Below, piece by piece: positions 24,794 to 34,676 of a stretch of DNA of 64,000 nucleotides; position 1 is the stretch's first letter; each line of letters opens with the position of its first letter. The stretch covers positions 496,001 through 560,000 of the forward strand of contig JBLDXI010000028.1 of assembly GCA_047495785.1 (NCBI GenBank). The letters are read 5' to 3'. The DNA is from Lepidodermella squamata. Taxonomy: Eukaryota > Gastrotricha. Under the pieces are notes generated by a model. That model ran no database searches and had not been told where the DNA came from. It was given only the letters and a program-made list of their open reading frames with translations. The position numbers and the translations under genes were made by a program.

Positions 24794-26408
24794 ATGGCTG
24801 AAAAATCTGAATCTGTCTACGAGAAGCGAATCGATCGCATGCTGAGCCGCATGGCGGGTGTTCGCGATCCCAATGCGAGACGGCGAAATGTTAGCGGTGA
24901 AGGGGTTTTCAACCGATCAGAGGAAGCTCCACCCACTAATTTCTACTTGGAACCAGCTCGGGCGATCCCGATTCTAGCCGAATGCGACATTTTGGTGGTC
25001 GGGGGAGGTCCAGCTGGGATTTCAGCGGCTCTGGGCGCAAAACGAGCCGGGGCTGGGGATGTCATTCTAATGGAGCGATTCGGCTGTTTTGGTGGCGTCA
25101 TAACTACAGTTGGAATGGAAACGCTGGGTTGGTACCGCTATGAAGGCACAGTTGATTGCGAGGGCATCGGCACGGAAATGGAGCGATTGACGGCTGAAAT
25201 GGGCGGGACAATAAAATGGCCGTACAATGATAGCGAATGCTTAGATGCTGATTTCTTCAAACTGGTGGCAGATCATTTGATTCGCGAGGCTGGGATTCGA
25301 CCGATTCTTCACTGCCTTGCTGTTGAGGCCATTGTTGAGAATGGGGCAATAACTGGCGTTGTGACTGAGAGTAAATCAGGCAGGCAGGTGATTCGGGCGA
25401 AGCGGGTAATTGATTGCTCAGGTGACGCAGATATTGCGTATTTGGCCGGGGCTGACTACCGGAAAACGCCTCGGGACAAAATGATGGGCGTGACGACGGT
25501 TCTCAACTGTTCTGGTGTCGACAAACCGGCTTTCCTTGAATACACTAACAAGGTAATAAGAGTGGGGAAAGAAGGGCTTTCCAAAATCGAGGGGGATCTT
25601 AAAATTAGGAACTATTTCGGGACTCTTATGTTTTCTTCACTCAGTTTTGAATTCATTTTAGAATCCAGCGACTTACAAGGACTGGTCTCGAACTTGGAAG
25701 CAGGAAACAACTGGAAAGGAAGACACCCTATTAAGCCCATACTTGGAGGCTGAATTCGACAAAGCAAGCCAGATGGGAGTAATTCCTCCAGAAAGTACCC
25801 AATACCTAGCCGGTTCGTGGTCAGCGCTGTCAGATGCTGGCGAAGCTACAAACCTTAACTTGGTACATTTAATGGGCTACGACTGCACAGACGTCTTCGA
25901 TCTAACAGAGGCTGAGATGAAAGGCCGTATCGAAGCTATGCACGCGTTGATGGCCCTGAAAGCTGTAGTTCCAGGCTTCGAAAAAGCCAAGTTACGCAAT
26001 TTCGGCATGACCCTTGGCTGTCGGGATTCGAGAAAGATTATCGGCCGCTACAATCTAACAGAAGATGACGTGAGAAATCAAGCTCGCTTCGACGATTCAA
26101 TCGGAATTTTCCCTGAATTTATTGACGGCTATGCTGTTCTTGTGCTGCCGACGACAGGGCGGTATTTCCATGTGCCTTATGGTTGTTTAGTGCCGCAGAA
26201 TGTTGACAACTTGCTAGTTGGTGGGCGATGCGTGGCTGGGGATCGCGTTTCTCATGCTGCTATGCGAAATATGATGGCTTGTACAGTGACTGGGCAAGGT
26301 GCCGGTGTTGCTGCGGCCGTTTCAATTCGCGAGGGTGTAACAACCGGCAGTGTTGATGTTAGATTGATTCAAGATGAACTTTTACGGCAAAAAGTTCGAA
26401 TTCACTAG
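24794..26408 (+). CDS. FAD-dependent oxidoreductase (FAD_oxidored-like)
   Basis: Two exons, 24794-25552 and 25662-26408, both phase 0, give 501 residues. The nucleotide-binding Rossmann motif is at residues 70-75 (GGGPAG), with the acidic E94 ending the second strand. A second FAD-contacting block near the C-terminus reads NLLVGGRCVAGD, followed by the TGQGAGVAAA helix. This pattern matches the large, mostly bacterial family of FAD-dependent oxidoreductases (Pfam FAD_oxidored type); the substrate cannot be told. There is no signal peptide or membrane helix, so it is probably soluble. The gene starts 332 bp after the tetraspanin stop, on the same strand. An AATAAA lies at about 26440. The protein looks bacterial but has a spliced 109-nt intron, so any transfer is old; relatives in other animals are also possible. 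Confidence 0.85.
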
Positions 26409-27459
26409 AGCTTATGTGCTTTTATAGCATATCAAAAAGTAAATAAAACTCAACAGCCATCCAGTTCGAAGCTAACAAGATGGATATCAGGCTTTTCTGA
26501 GTTGTAGTGTTGATTTTTCGGATAATCGCCTGTGTATTTCAAGCTCTCTAAGCAGAACAGCATTACCATATATAGTTCGTAGGATCAGACGTCAGATTCC
26601 GAATCTGAATATGCTTAATTCAGTCAATGGTTCATGGTTTAGACCATGGTTCAGACTTTTCAAATCCAACCGGGCAGGCGAATGAGAGAGTAATGCAGGA
26701 GATACTATCATTGTGTTGTTTGAGGTTTTAGTTGCAACAAATCAAAACAATACATTTCCGGTCAATCAACCCCGGGATCGGTAGAGAGTTCAAATTTCTC
26801 GCTTTTGTTCAATGGCTTACTTTCACTGCGAATTAAGTACCATGACAGCCAAAAATGCTCTATTCAGCACCAGAACTCTCCAGATCCGCCGATTGGCGTG
26901 GTTCAATTTGATTATGAGCGATATTTCTCGGTTATTGAAGCTGAGCTCTTTTTGATTATTACGTCACCTGCAGCTATTTTCGAAACGTTTTTATTAGCTA
27001 TTCTATCGATTTACTGTCTCGTTTGTAGAGCTCGCCGCCAACGTTAGGCGATAGGCGTACAGTCTAGATTTGAATTGCCAATATACTTTGAAATTATTCC
27101 TCGATCTATCAACGTTGGAACTAGTAGATTCTAAGACAAAGAATAAAACTGATGGAGGTAAACACTGAGCTACTCGGCGTTTCAATTTCTCAAATTTCAC
27201 GTTATCGAGCAAGTTTCAACCATGAGATAGGGGACCAGCTACCACATTAAAATATATTTATTTGTTGGTTTAAGATGTGGGTTCTCTTCACGTACATGAC
27301 TGAGATATCAACGTCGTGGGTGGAGAAGAAACGAAATGGGTTTTATGTTTAGAATTTAGGTTACAAGTTTTGTTACAGATAAGAAACTGGAGAAAAAGAT
27401 AAGAATAAACAAGAACTAGTAGCTTTGCGTTTTGAGAAATTTTGAATACAGTACGGGAG
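26409..27459. other. intergenic
   Basis: The 3' flank of the oxidoreductase includes AATAAA near 26440. A frame at 26805-27047 ends with a hydrophobic stretch and RARRQR but lacks an ATG at its head and any clear splice partner; I leave it uncalled. Confidence 0.45.
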
Positions 27460-28632
27460 ATGGATCGACAAAACATCGAAAATGACACGCAGTTCATTGA
27501 TTCTATGTATTTGTACTTTAAGCAGATGGATGAGATTCGGTCTAATAGATCGGACACGGACGAAATGGGTCGTGTTCTACGGCACAAAGCTATGAAACAT
27601 TATTTAAATGCCCTCACTCGGTGCTTCCTTCAAGTAACGCAGCTGACTAATGAAGAATCACGCCGCACCTATCTTGACTGGTGCCGTTGGAATAGAACTC
27701 TGATTATGCATCGTCTACAGACGTTCGAAACTGAAGCGCAAGATCAAGATATCGCCGATATAGCTCGACGATCCGCGGAGAGCCTAAAAGCCATTACTGA
27801 CGTGTTTTTCTCATTATCGCCTGATGAGAAGTCTATTGCTAATCAGTATTTTCATGCGCTGCGCAGTGTTCATGCAAGCCCGAATATTTCCTCGAGAAAA
27901 GGGCAGCTTAAATTCCGCCATACTGCTCGCCTAATGGTGAATTACATCGACTGTCTCCGCAATCGATTCTACTTCAAGGAATTGGACCGAAAAGATGAGT
28001 ACACGTTCGAAAACTTGACTGCTGATGCTGATTTTATCAGTAGCAAGCTTAGAAACATCGACACCCAATCTATTGAGCTGGCAAATCAACTCAAGGAGAC
28101 AATGGAAATGTACAGCAGCTTACGGCATAGTGAGGAATCATTGCAAAGAGACCAAGAAACCCTTATTCAAAACTGTTTGCATGCAGCCCATCTGCGAGCG
28201 CAAAAGAACTTCTTGGACACGGCGCGCCATCGCATAAGAAAAACCGCTACTGAAATCAAGCAACAATTGAAGAGGAGAGTTGACAATGCTTTCCAGGGAG
28301 CCAAAATTATTGTCTTACAACCTATTCTGAATCTTCGAGATAGCTTCAATCGCTTCCAGTATGCAGTCGTCCATCGTAGTCGAACAGTTGCGGCGATTTG
28401 GGAATGGGCCAAAGGAAATCCGAGGAAAAGCTTTGGACTTGTGGTAATTGGCATCTCACTTGGCGCCATCATTCTCACCATCAGTGGGGAAACGGCAGCA
28501 AATATTGTCATTGCTGCACACGGGGAGAAAAGTCCAATAAATTCATCGTCCTGTTACACCGATTCAGAGTCGGCGCATGTGTTAATTTCAAATTTTTCGC
28601 GACATTTTCATGTCCATGAATTTTTTATTTAA
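27460..28632 (+). CDS. unrecognised helical protein with C-terminal membrane anchor
   Basis: A single exon from ATG 27460 gives 390 residues. I do not recognise the family. Residues 1-320 are predicted largely helical and charged, with many Arg, Glu and Gln and no obvious catalytic motif. One hydrophobic helix lies at about 326-343, followed by a tail of about 45 residues rich in Ser and His. Codon use and the long uninterrupted frame argue that it is real. The layout resembles tail-anchored or single-pass proteins; topology is not resolved. There is no close same-strand partner: the gene starts 1.05 kb after the oxidoreductase stop. Confidence 0.65.
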   Translation: MDRQNIENDTQFIDSMYLYFKQMDEIRSNRSDTDEMGRVLRHKAMKHYLNALTRCFLQVTQLTNEESRRTYLDWCRWNRTLIMHRLQTFETEAQDQDIADIARRSAESLKAITDVFFSLSPDEKSIANQYFHALRSVHASPNISSRKGQLKFRHTARLMVNYIDCLRNRFYFKELDRKDEYTFENLTADADFISSKLRNIDTQSIELANQLKETMEMYSSLRHSEESLQRDQETLIQNCLHAAHLRAQKNFLDTARHRIRKTATEIKQQLKRRVDNAFQGAKIIVLQPILNLRDSFNRFQYAVVHRSRTVAAIWEWAKGNPRKSFGLVVIGISLGAIILTISGETAANIVIAAHGEKSPINSSSCYTDSESAHVLISNFSRHFHVHEFFI

Positions 28633-29244
28633 ACATAAAATACTGAATTAATGGCGGTGTATTAAAAGCTCCAATTTGTTTTGCGTATTGCGTTTTTTGA
28701 ATTACCACAATTAATGGAAGACTTACTACCTGTCGAACAATCTATATAATTTTCATTTCGATTTTACTGATTCCACCAAATGAAACTGGCGACTTATAGC
28801 CTAAAACGAGAATATGTCGCACTTCGGGCAAAACTAAAAGATAACGCGGCTTATTGATGGAGAAAGGTTAGCAGATAATTGTTTCCTTCATTTTTTGAAA
28901 TGTATTGCGCCAGCAAGAATCCATGTTTTATGCTGCACGTCGAGTAAGGAAAGAATAAACGGGATGTTCCAAGTTCTATCCATGATTGAATCGGTGTTAC
29001 TTCACACAGGGTATTTCAAACAGTGATCATTTCATTCAGTGATCATTTCATACATTTTTACATTAAATCGTGACTTCGTAAATATCAGTGGAAATCGTGA
29101 TTATTTCGTACAAAACAAGGATTATTAATTTTAACTCATGAATAATTTCATACCGAAAAGGCGGCCCATGAGTAAGATTTGTAGCTAATAAGTCGTTGTG
29201 TAGCAGGAAATGCCACACCGGCGTCGACATCTTCTAAGTCGGCA
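28633..29244. other. intergenic, with short tandem duplication
   Basis: No gene is seen. A 15-base word, CAGTGATCATTTCAT, is repeated twice in tandem at about 29020-29051. An ATAAA-type signal for the upstream gene is near 28637. Confidence 0.5.
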
Positions 29245-29541
29245 ATGAGCCGCCAAACTTCAGTTGCAATGGAGTTCGAGGACTCTATTCCCATGGCCTC
29301 ATCCTTAGGTCCTTCATTCTCACAGAACGATGTCACCTTCAACATGAACAACTCGTTCATGCCAAGCGTCTCGTCTACCCCTGCCCGCCTCAACCGGGCT
29401 AACCGGGAATTTCAACGTAGTTTATCCCGATTTTCGTGCGGCCGAGCATGGGCAATGCGAATTGTCAGGACTAATAATATTGCTGATATAGAAATAATTC
29501 AGCAGCAAATAACCAATTATGCGACTGAAAGCAGCTTCTAG
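29245..29541 (+). CDS. small hypothetical protein, 98 residues
   Basis: An ATG-started frame of 98 codons, rich in Ser, Asn and Met in the first half and Arg in the second, with no signal peptide, membrane helix or known motif. It could be a real small gene, one exon of a larger one, or chance; the antisense frame at 29148-29393 is also open. It ends 48 bp before the MITE. I list it with low confidence. Confidence 0.3.
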   Translation: MSRQTSVAMEFEDSIPMASSLGPSFSQNDVTFNMNNSFMPSVSSTPARLNRANREFQRSLSRFSCGRAWAMRIVRTNNIADIEIIQQQITNYATESSF

Positions 29542-29589
29542 TTGATAAGTCGAGACTGATTGAGATTTGGTTATTCCAGTAGGTAGCTA

Positions 29590-29991
29590 CAGTGAAAGTT
29601 GTCTAAACCGGACTAAGGTCGTGCCAGGCAAAATCGTCCGGTTTAGAGAAAGTCCGAATTATTTTAAACCGGACGACGGAATCGACAATTTTAATATAAA
29701 TAATGAACATATTCAGCTATATTCGCAATAATTTGGAAGTTGAATTTTTTTCGAAATTTTGAGGCTACTCTTGTCAGGCAGGGGCTGACACTTTCTTCAA
29801 AATTATATAGAAAATTGGACTTTTTATTGCATAAACCGGACTTCGAGCCCCAAATCCGTCCGGTTTATACACCAGTCCGGTTTAGAGAGTCCGCTTTAGA
29901 CAATAAAATTATAATGTAAAGTCCACACTTTCGGATCGAGCCACCCGAAATCGTCCGGTTTAGACCGGTCCGGTTTAAACAACTTTCACTG
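29590..29991. mobile_element. MITE with CAGTGAAAGTTGT termini and TA target site
   Basis: The left end reads CAGTGAAAGTTGTCTAAACC and the right end, inverted, reads CAGTGAAAGTTGTTTAAACC. Both ends are flanked by TA. The 402-bp interior repeats TCCGGTTTA-type words in both orientations and encodes nothing. CAGT-starting termini with TA duplication fit the pogo/Tigger branch of Tc1/mariner; the branch is an inference. Confidence 0.8.
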
Positions 29992-30097
29992 TATATAAGT
30001 CACAGCAGCATGTGAGCTTCCTTGTTTTATTTCGACGAAAAAACAAGCCATTTGGCAGCTAAATCATTCATAATCTAAATGCATGCACAATTGCGGA

Positions 30098-33000
30098 TTA
30101 CGGCGAACCATTTTCGCTGAAAACAGCGCCACTGTTATGCATATACCGGTTGGGCTGGTTGTTCGCCAGTCTCGCGCCCTGATGGCTCATCTTCGGAAAC
30201 AAGTCCGGCGAGCCAATCGGAGACGCGCCAGGCTGTTGTCGCGCCGGCAGGCTGTAGTGAACCCGTTTCGGGGTTGTAACCTGCCCTGAGCTGTAAATTG
30301 GATTGCTGCGGTAGGCAGGAGGCGACGGAATCCGCGCAGGGGGAGGCACTGTAACCAACATAGGCGCCCGGCTGCTTATCACCATCGCCGCATCGTCCTC
30401 ACGGAAGGCATCTTCCTCACTCTCGAAATCGTTCTGCATGTTAGGTTTCACTATGGCTTCTGGCTTCCGTTGATGCTGATGCCGCGCGTAGTATTCGGCG
30501 ATCTGCTTCTGGCGTTGGTTCCTGACTACGGCATACTCGCCGTGGTGGTATCGGTAGCAGCAGCAGCTTACGAAGATTGCGAATGTCAGGATTAGGACGA
30601 AGCAGACCAGCATAAGGATGATCCAGTTGAGCCATGACGACCAGTTCCAGTTTAGGCACATGGTCCATAACGATCGAGGCCGTTCGTCTAAAACAGATTT
30701 CAACAATACGGTTAGGAATTTGGACCAACATTTAAGGCTCGATTCTGAAACCAGAGTGAATTATTTCTATCTGCGAATCGCCACAGAGACACTTCAGCAA
30801 GGACAAATCAGCATAATTTTATAGGTCAAGTTAAATAGCTGCCCAACTTGCGAAATTCCAATTTTCTGGAGAATCGATGAAGCTTCTCAGCCCGATACAA
30901 TTTGGGCTCAAGTTTATTGAGCGACAATACAGCATACGACATTTCAGCCCTCGGCAACAAAAACAACAGAATAAAATTGCTTTCCAAGAGCTGAAATGTT
31001 GCTTCACGGGAATGTCCTTAACTTTCTCGGGCTGTAATGTTGTTTTTGTGCTCAACTGTCGCGAATGGAGGTTGCGAGCCAAAAACATGTTTCCAGGGCT
31101 CAAAGAGATTTAAGAATCAATTATGGACCCCAATACCTCCATTTACATTCTTTCCCTATTAAGCACACAAAATCACTCACCAACAATCGTATCATTAGTC
31201 GCGTTCATCGCAAAAGCACCCAAATCAATGGATGCCAAGTTCAAGATCGCAATATGAGCTGTCGTGGTCGTAGTTTCAGGCTCAGTAGTAGTCGTACTTG
31301 TCGATGTCGTAGTCGTCGAAGTCGTAGTGGTTGTCGGCGTTGTAGTCGTACTAGTCGTTGTTGTTGTCGTAGTCGACGTCGTCGTTGTCGTTGTAGTCGG
31401 TTTCGGCGGAGCTTTCGCCCGAATCTTAATCGGAATTTCCATTCTCAAATTAACAGGCGAGCTGTACATGATGTTAATGGCGTAATTCCCCGCGTCCTGA
31501 GCGATATTTTCGTGCCGGCGTAAGGCTTCGTCGTAGTCGAAGAGGGAGCCTAGAATGTCGAAGTCACCCTCGCCTGAGCCGAAACCGCTGCCCATACCGC
31601 TTCCTAATGGTAAGTCCATAGGGTCGGGTCTTCTAAGGCTGACGAACATTTCCAACGGTAATAAAGATCGCACTGAGACCCTCTGAGCAGAACCCTGAAA
31701 TTAAGCTCGAATTTAAATTTATTCCGAAAGATGACAAAAAACCCGAAACAGGAATAAAATTTCCCATTTCCAAAGTATTTCTGGAATTTTCGGTAATCGG
31801 AAATTTTCGAAATATCAGCAATTTTCCGATGATTTCCTAAATTGTGACCCGCGTCCAATTGAAGCAATCTTTCCCATTCCACACTTCAAAAGGATCCGGA
31901 TATTTTTCGGGTAATTTCGGAAATTTTCCATTTCTTCGGTTATTCCTGGGTTTTCGACTTACGCATGGTCCCAAGTTGTTTCCAATGACTTCCGGACTCG
32001 GCTCGGTAACATTAGTCATTGAACATAGGAACCCATTCTTGTATAGGCCAACAACAGGATCGCACAGTGGACTGCCAGGCTTGCAATTCGCCTCAACGCT
32101 GACCCCACGTGAGCATTTTATCAACAACTGGTTATTCCGAGTAACATCCAACGGCGTCGTAGTCGCATTTCGCGAGGCGTTGTGCTCGATCAGCAGCTGC
32201 CCTGTAACCGCGTCGTAGACCGAACACCGCGGCTGTGGGTAGACCTTGAGGAAGTAGTAGCCGTAAATAGGTGGCCCGCCTGGTTTCTCAGGGTCATCCG
32301 GTTCAGGACCGGGTAGAATTCGAGTGCTTTGGCGAACTACACACCGGTAACTGCCTTCGTGCTCCAGTTTGACCTGGCGAATTATGAGCCGGTGCCGGCC
32401 GGTTTGGATATCATCAACGGCCTGAAAATCCGGGTCACGGTCAGAAATTTCTAGGAAAAAATAGAAAAATATTCAACTTTCAAACAATTTAAAATTGTCA
32501 AAAAAGCGGGAATTGCGAGAATTTTGAAAGTTTTAAGAATTTGAAAAAATTCAAAAACGTGTGAAACCTTGATATAAGCCTGAAGTCGAGTCGTAGCGTT
32601 CCCATTTTGGTTCAACATCGGGTGATGAATCTGGGTCAACGTGGCAATTCATGCCTCGATTGACGTCGTACTCCTTGAAATAAATCGGCTTGAATTCATC
32701 GTCATGCTTGAACCTAGCTCCGCCTGAAAATTAAAATCAAAATCAGAAAAATATGGGAATTTGGGTAATTGGGACCAACTTTGGACTGAAATTTTGACGC
32801 TGCCTGGGTCTCTTTTAGCGACGCCTGACGAGCAGTTGTAGTAGACGAAATCGACTAGAAGCGGGTCAACAGAGCATGTCGAATAGCTGCCCGGGTCGTC
32901 ACGGTTCGGTTTGCAAAAGTAAGGTATCATCGGTTCGTATTTTATCCTATATAATAATTTCGAAAAATTAAATTAAAAAAATTAAATTTTTCGAAAACCT

Positions 33001-34471
33001 ACGCAGTTCGGGTGGCACTGGCAGGCGACGGTAGGCAGGTAGCCACCGGGCAATAGGCGGCGAATTCGAGCCGGTTTGAGGTGACTACAACGTCGATCTC
33101 GCGATTCGGCCACGATTGAAGTTTCGCTTTCTCCGATCCGCATGGAACAATCTCGACCGTTCGACTAGGATTTGTTGGCACTGAAATTATTAATGGAGTC
33201 GATTATAAAAAAATACCGAAAATACCGTTAACATCTGTTTTATGAAAAAACGCGACTAATTTCAAAAAAATCAAAATTTCAATTTTTAATTATTTAGAAT
33301 TTTTAATTTGAAAAATCTTTTGTACCTAAATGTTTCCCATTTCTTTAATTTTACATAATTTTTTATATTATTTCACTGAAAATTAATTTACATGGATTTC
33401 GTCCGAATTCGAGCCGCCACGTGCGAATGGGCACAAAATAGCCCCTTGACGCGTCGTAGTAATGGCACGTGATATTGGCCTTCCTGGGCTCCAACGGCTG
33501 AAACAGCATGCGGCCCTCGGTATCCCACGGCATCATAGTCTGATATGAATGCGTTTTAATCACCCTACGAAACCGGTAATGGTACGCCCAGAAGTAGAGC
33601 GACGACGGGCGAACAACGCCGTTACGGTCACGGCACGTGAACAGCAACAGGTGGTTGAAAAATCGATTCGTCTGATCGACATCCTCGCCATCGGCGTTGA
33701 CGTCAGTCCCGCCGGCGCCGATGGACAGATCGATGACGAAATCGTCGAAAATCTCTTCGGTAGTGTCGACTTCGAGGCGAGGGGCGACGAAGCGTAACCC
33801 GTTGACGGCGCCGCGGCAGTTCGACCGTGACCGGTCTAGGGCGGGCGGGCTGTAGGTTTCGTGGGGCGTGATCGACCACGCGTGGTATTGCGTGCATGCT
33901 TCATTGTCCGGGTCAGCGTAAGGTGGGTAGTAGACTAGACCTAAAAATATTGGAGAAACAGGTGCAAATCATATCAAAATTGAACACGTGGGAGACCCAG
34001 ATACCCGAAACCCGAAAATACCCGATTTTCGGTCATTTCCGGTATTTTTTGGTCATTTTTACCAGACAGCCCAAGAGACCAAAAAATCTGCACCGATTCG
34101 GAACCTATCGAAAATTACCGTTAAAGACTCTTTCGGGTATTAGCGGGATTTTCGGTAAATTTCCACGATTTTTTTTTAAATTCGATTAAAAAATTAGAAT
34201 TTTGAGAGACAATTGAATCAGGGGATGAAATAATATTAGCCTTTCTCTAAAAAATGAAAATCATCAAAAGAGGCTGAAGCCCATAATCAGTTTCAGATCT
34301 TCTCCAACCTGCCTCCGAATTTTGCCCATTTAATTCAAAATAAAATACTCATTAGGTTTATATAGACTCACCTTTTGCATTCGGATGATTGGCGTAAATT
34401 TCATAAATTGCAGTGATGAAAATGAAAAACGTAAAAAATATTCGGTTAAAACTGTAATAATATTCGCACAT
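30098..34471 (-). CDS. single-pass Ig-like receptor with threonine-rich stalk, paralog of the 11573-19722 gene
   Basis: Minus-strand exons in order: 34471-34372, 33940-33392, 33180-33003, 32946-32780, 32723-32568, 32450-31963, 31682-31181, 30687-30098. Every phase agrees; the product is 909 residues. A signal peptide ends near residue 27. The ectodomain aligns almost end to end with the plus-strand receptor: shared GLVYYPPY start, PWDTEGxxLFQP, DVVVTSNRLEF, the Ig core TGRHRLII...EHEGSYRC and IYGYYFxKVY. It then diverges: a Thr-rich, mucin-like stalk (coded around 31425-31255), a membrane helix at about 732-757 and a Pro/Gln-rich tail of about 150 residues. That tail keeps a membrane-near GEYAV box but has no FIGQY ankyrin motif. 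The stalk suggests heavy O-glycosylation. Ligand and function are unknown. Confidence 0.85.
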
Positions 34472-34649
34472 TATTCTTCATAATTTTTTATAAAATTCTA
34501 AAAAAGTTCAAAACTAATACATTACCAACATTTGAAATGCAAACGATTATTTTTCTTTTTGGCATTAATATAATGGTGGAATATTTAAAAATGGCTGTTT
34601 AAGTGTAAATTATTATAATAATGATGATGCAAAATTATAACTTCAGTGT

Positions 34650-34676
34650 ACCCTATATATATTGACACCGTGTCAA
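34650..34676 (-). promoter_or_regulatory. palindrome plus TATA box for the minus-strand receptor
   Basis: Read on the minus strand, TTGACAC-G-GTGTCAA (34676-34662) is immediately followed by ATATATATAGGG (TATA-like, about 34661-34650). This sits about 180 bp upstream of the ATG at 34471, a sensible place for a core promoter. A perfect 7+7 inverted repeat next to a TATA box looks like a dimeric factor site; no factor can be named. Confidence 0.4.

Noticed and set aside
26805-27047. 80-codon frame with a hydrophobic end
   Set aside because: It has no ATG at its head and no upstream exon that joins in phase.
31264-31485. Plus-strand frame made almost only of Val
   Set aside because: It is the antisense of the Thr-rich stalk of the minus receptor.
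32421-32450. Alternative acceptor at 32422 for the minus receptor exon
   Set aside because: It would put the joined reading frame out of phase and create a stop; the TTTCCTAG acceptor ending at 32451 keeps the frame and the similarity to the paralog.
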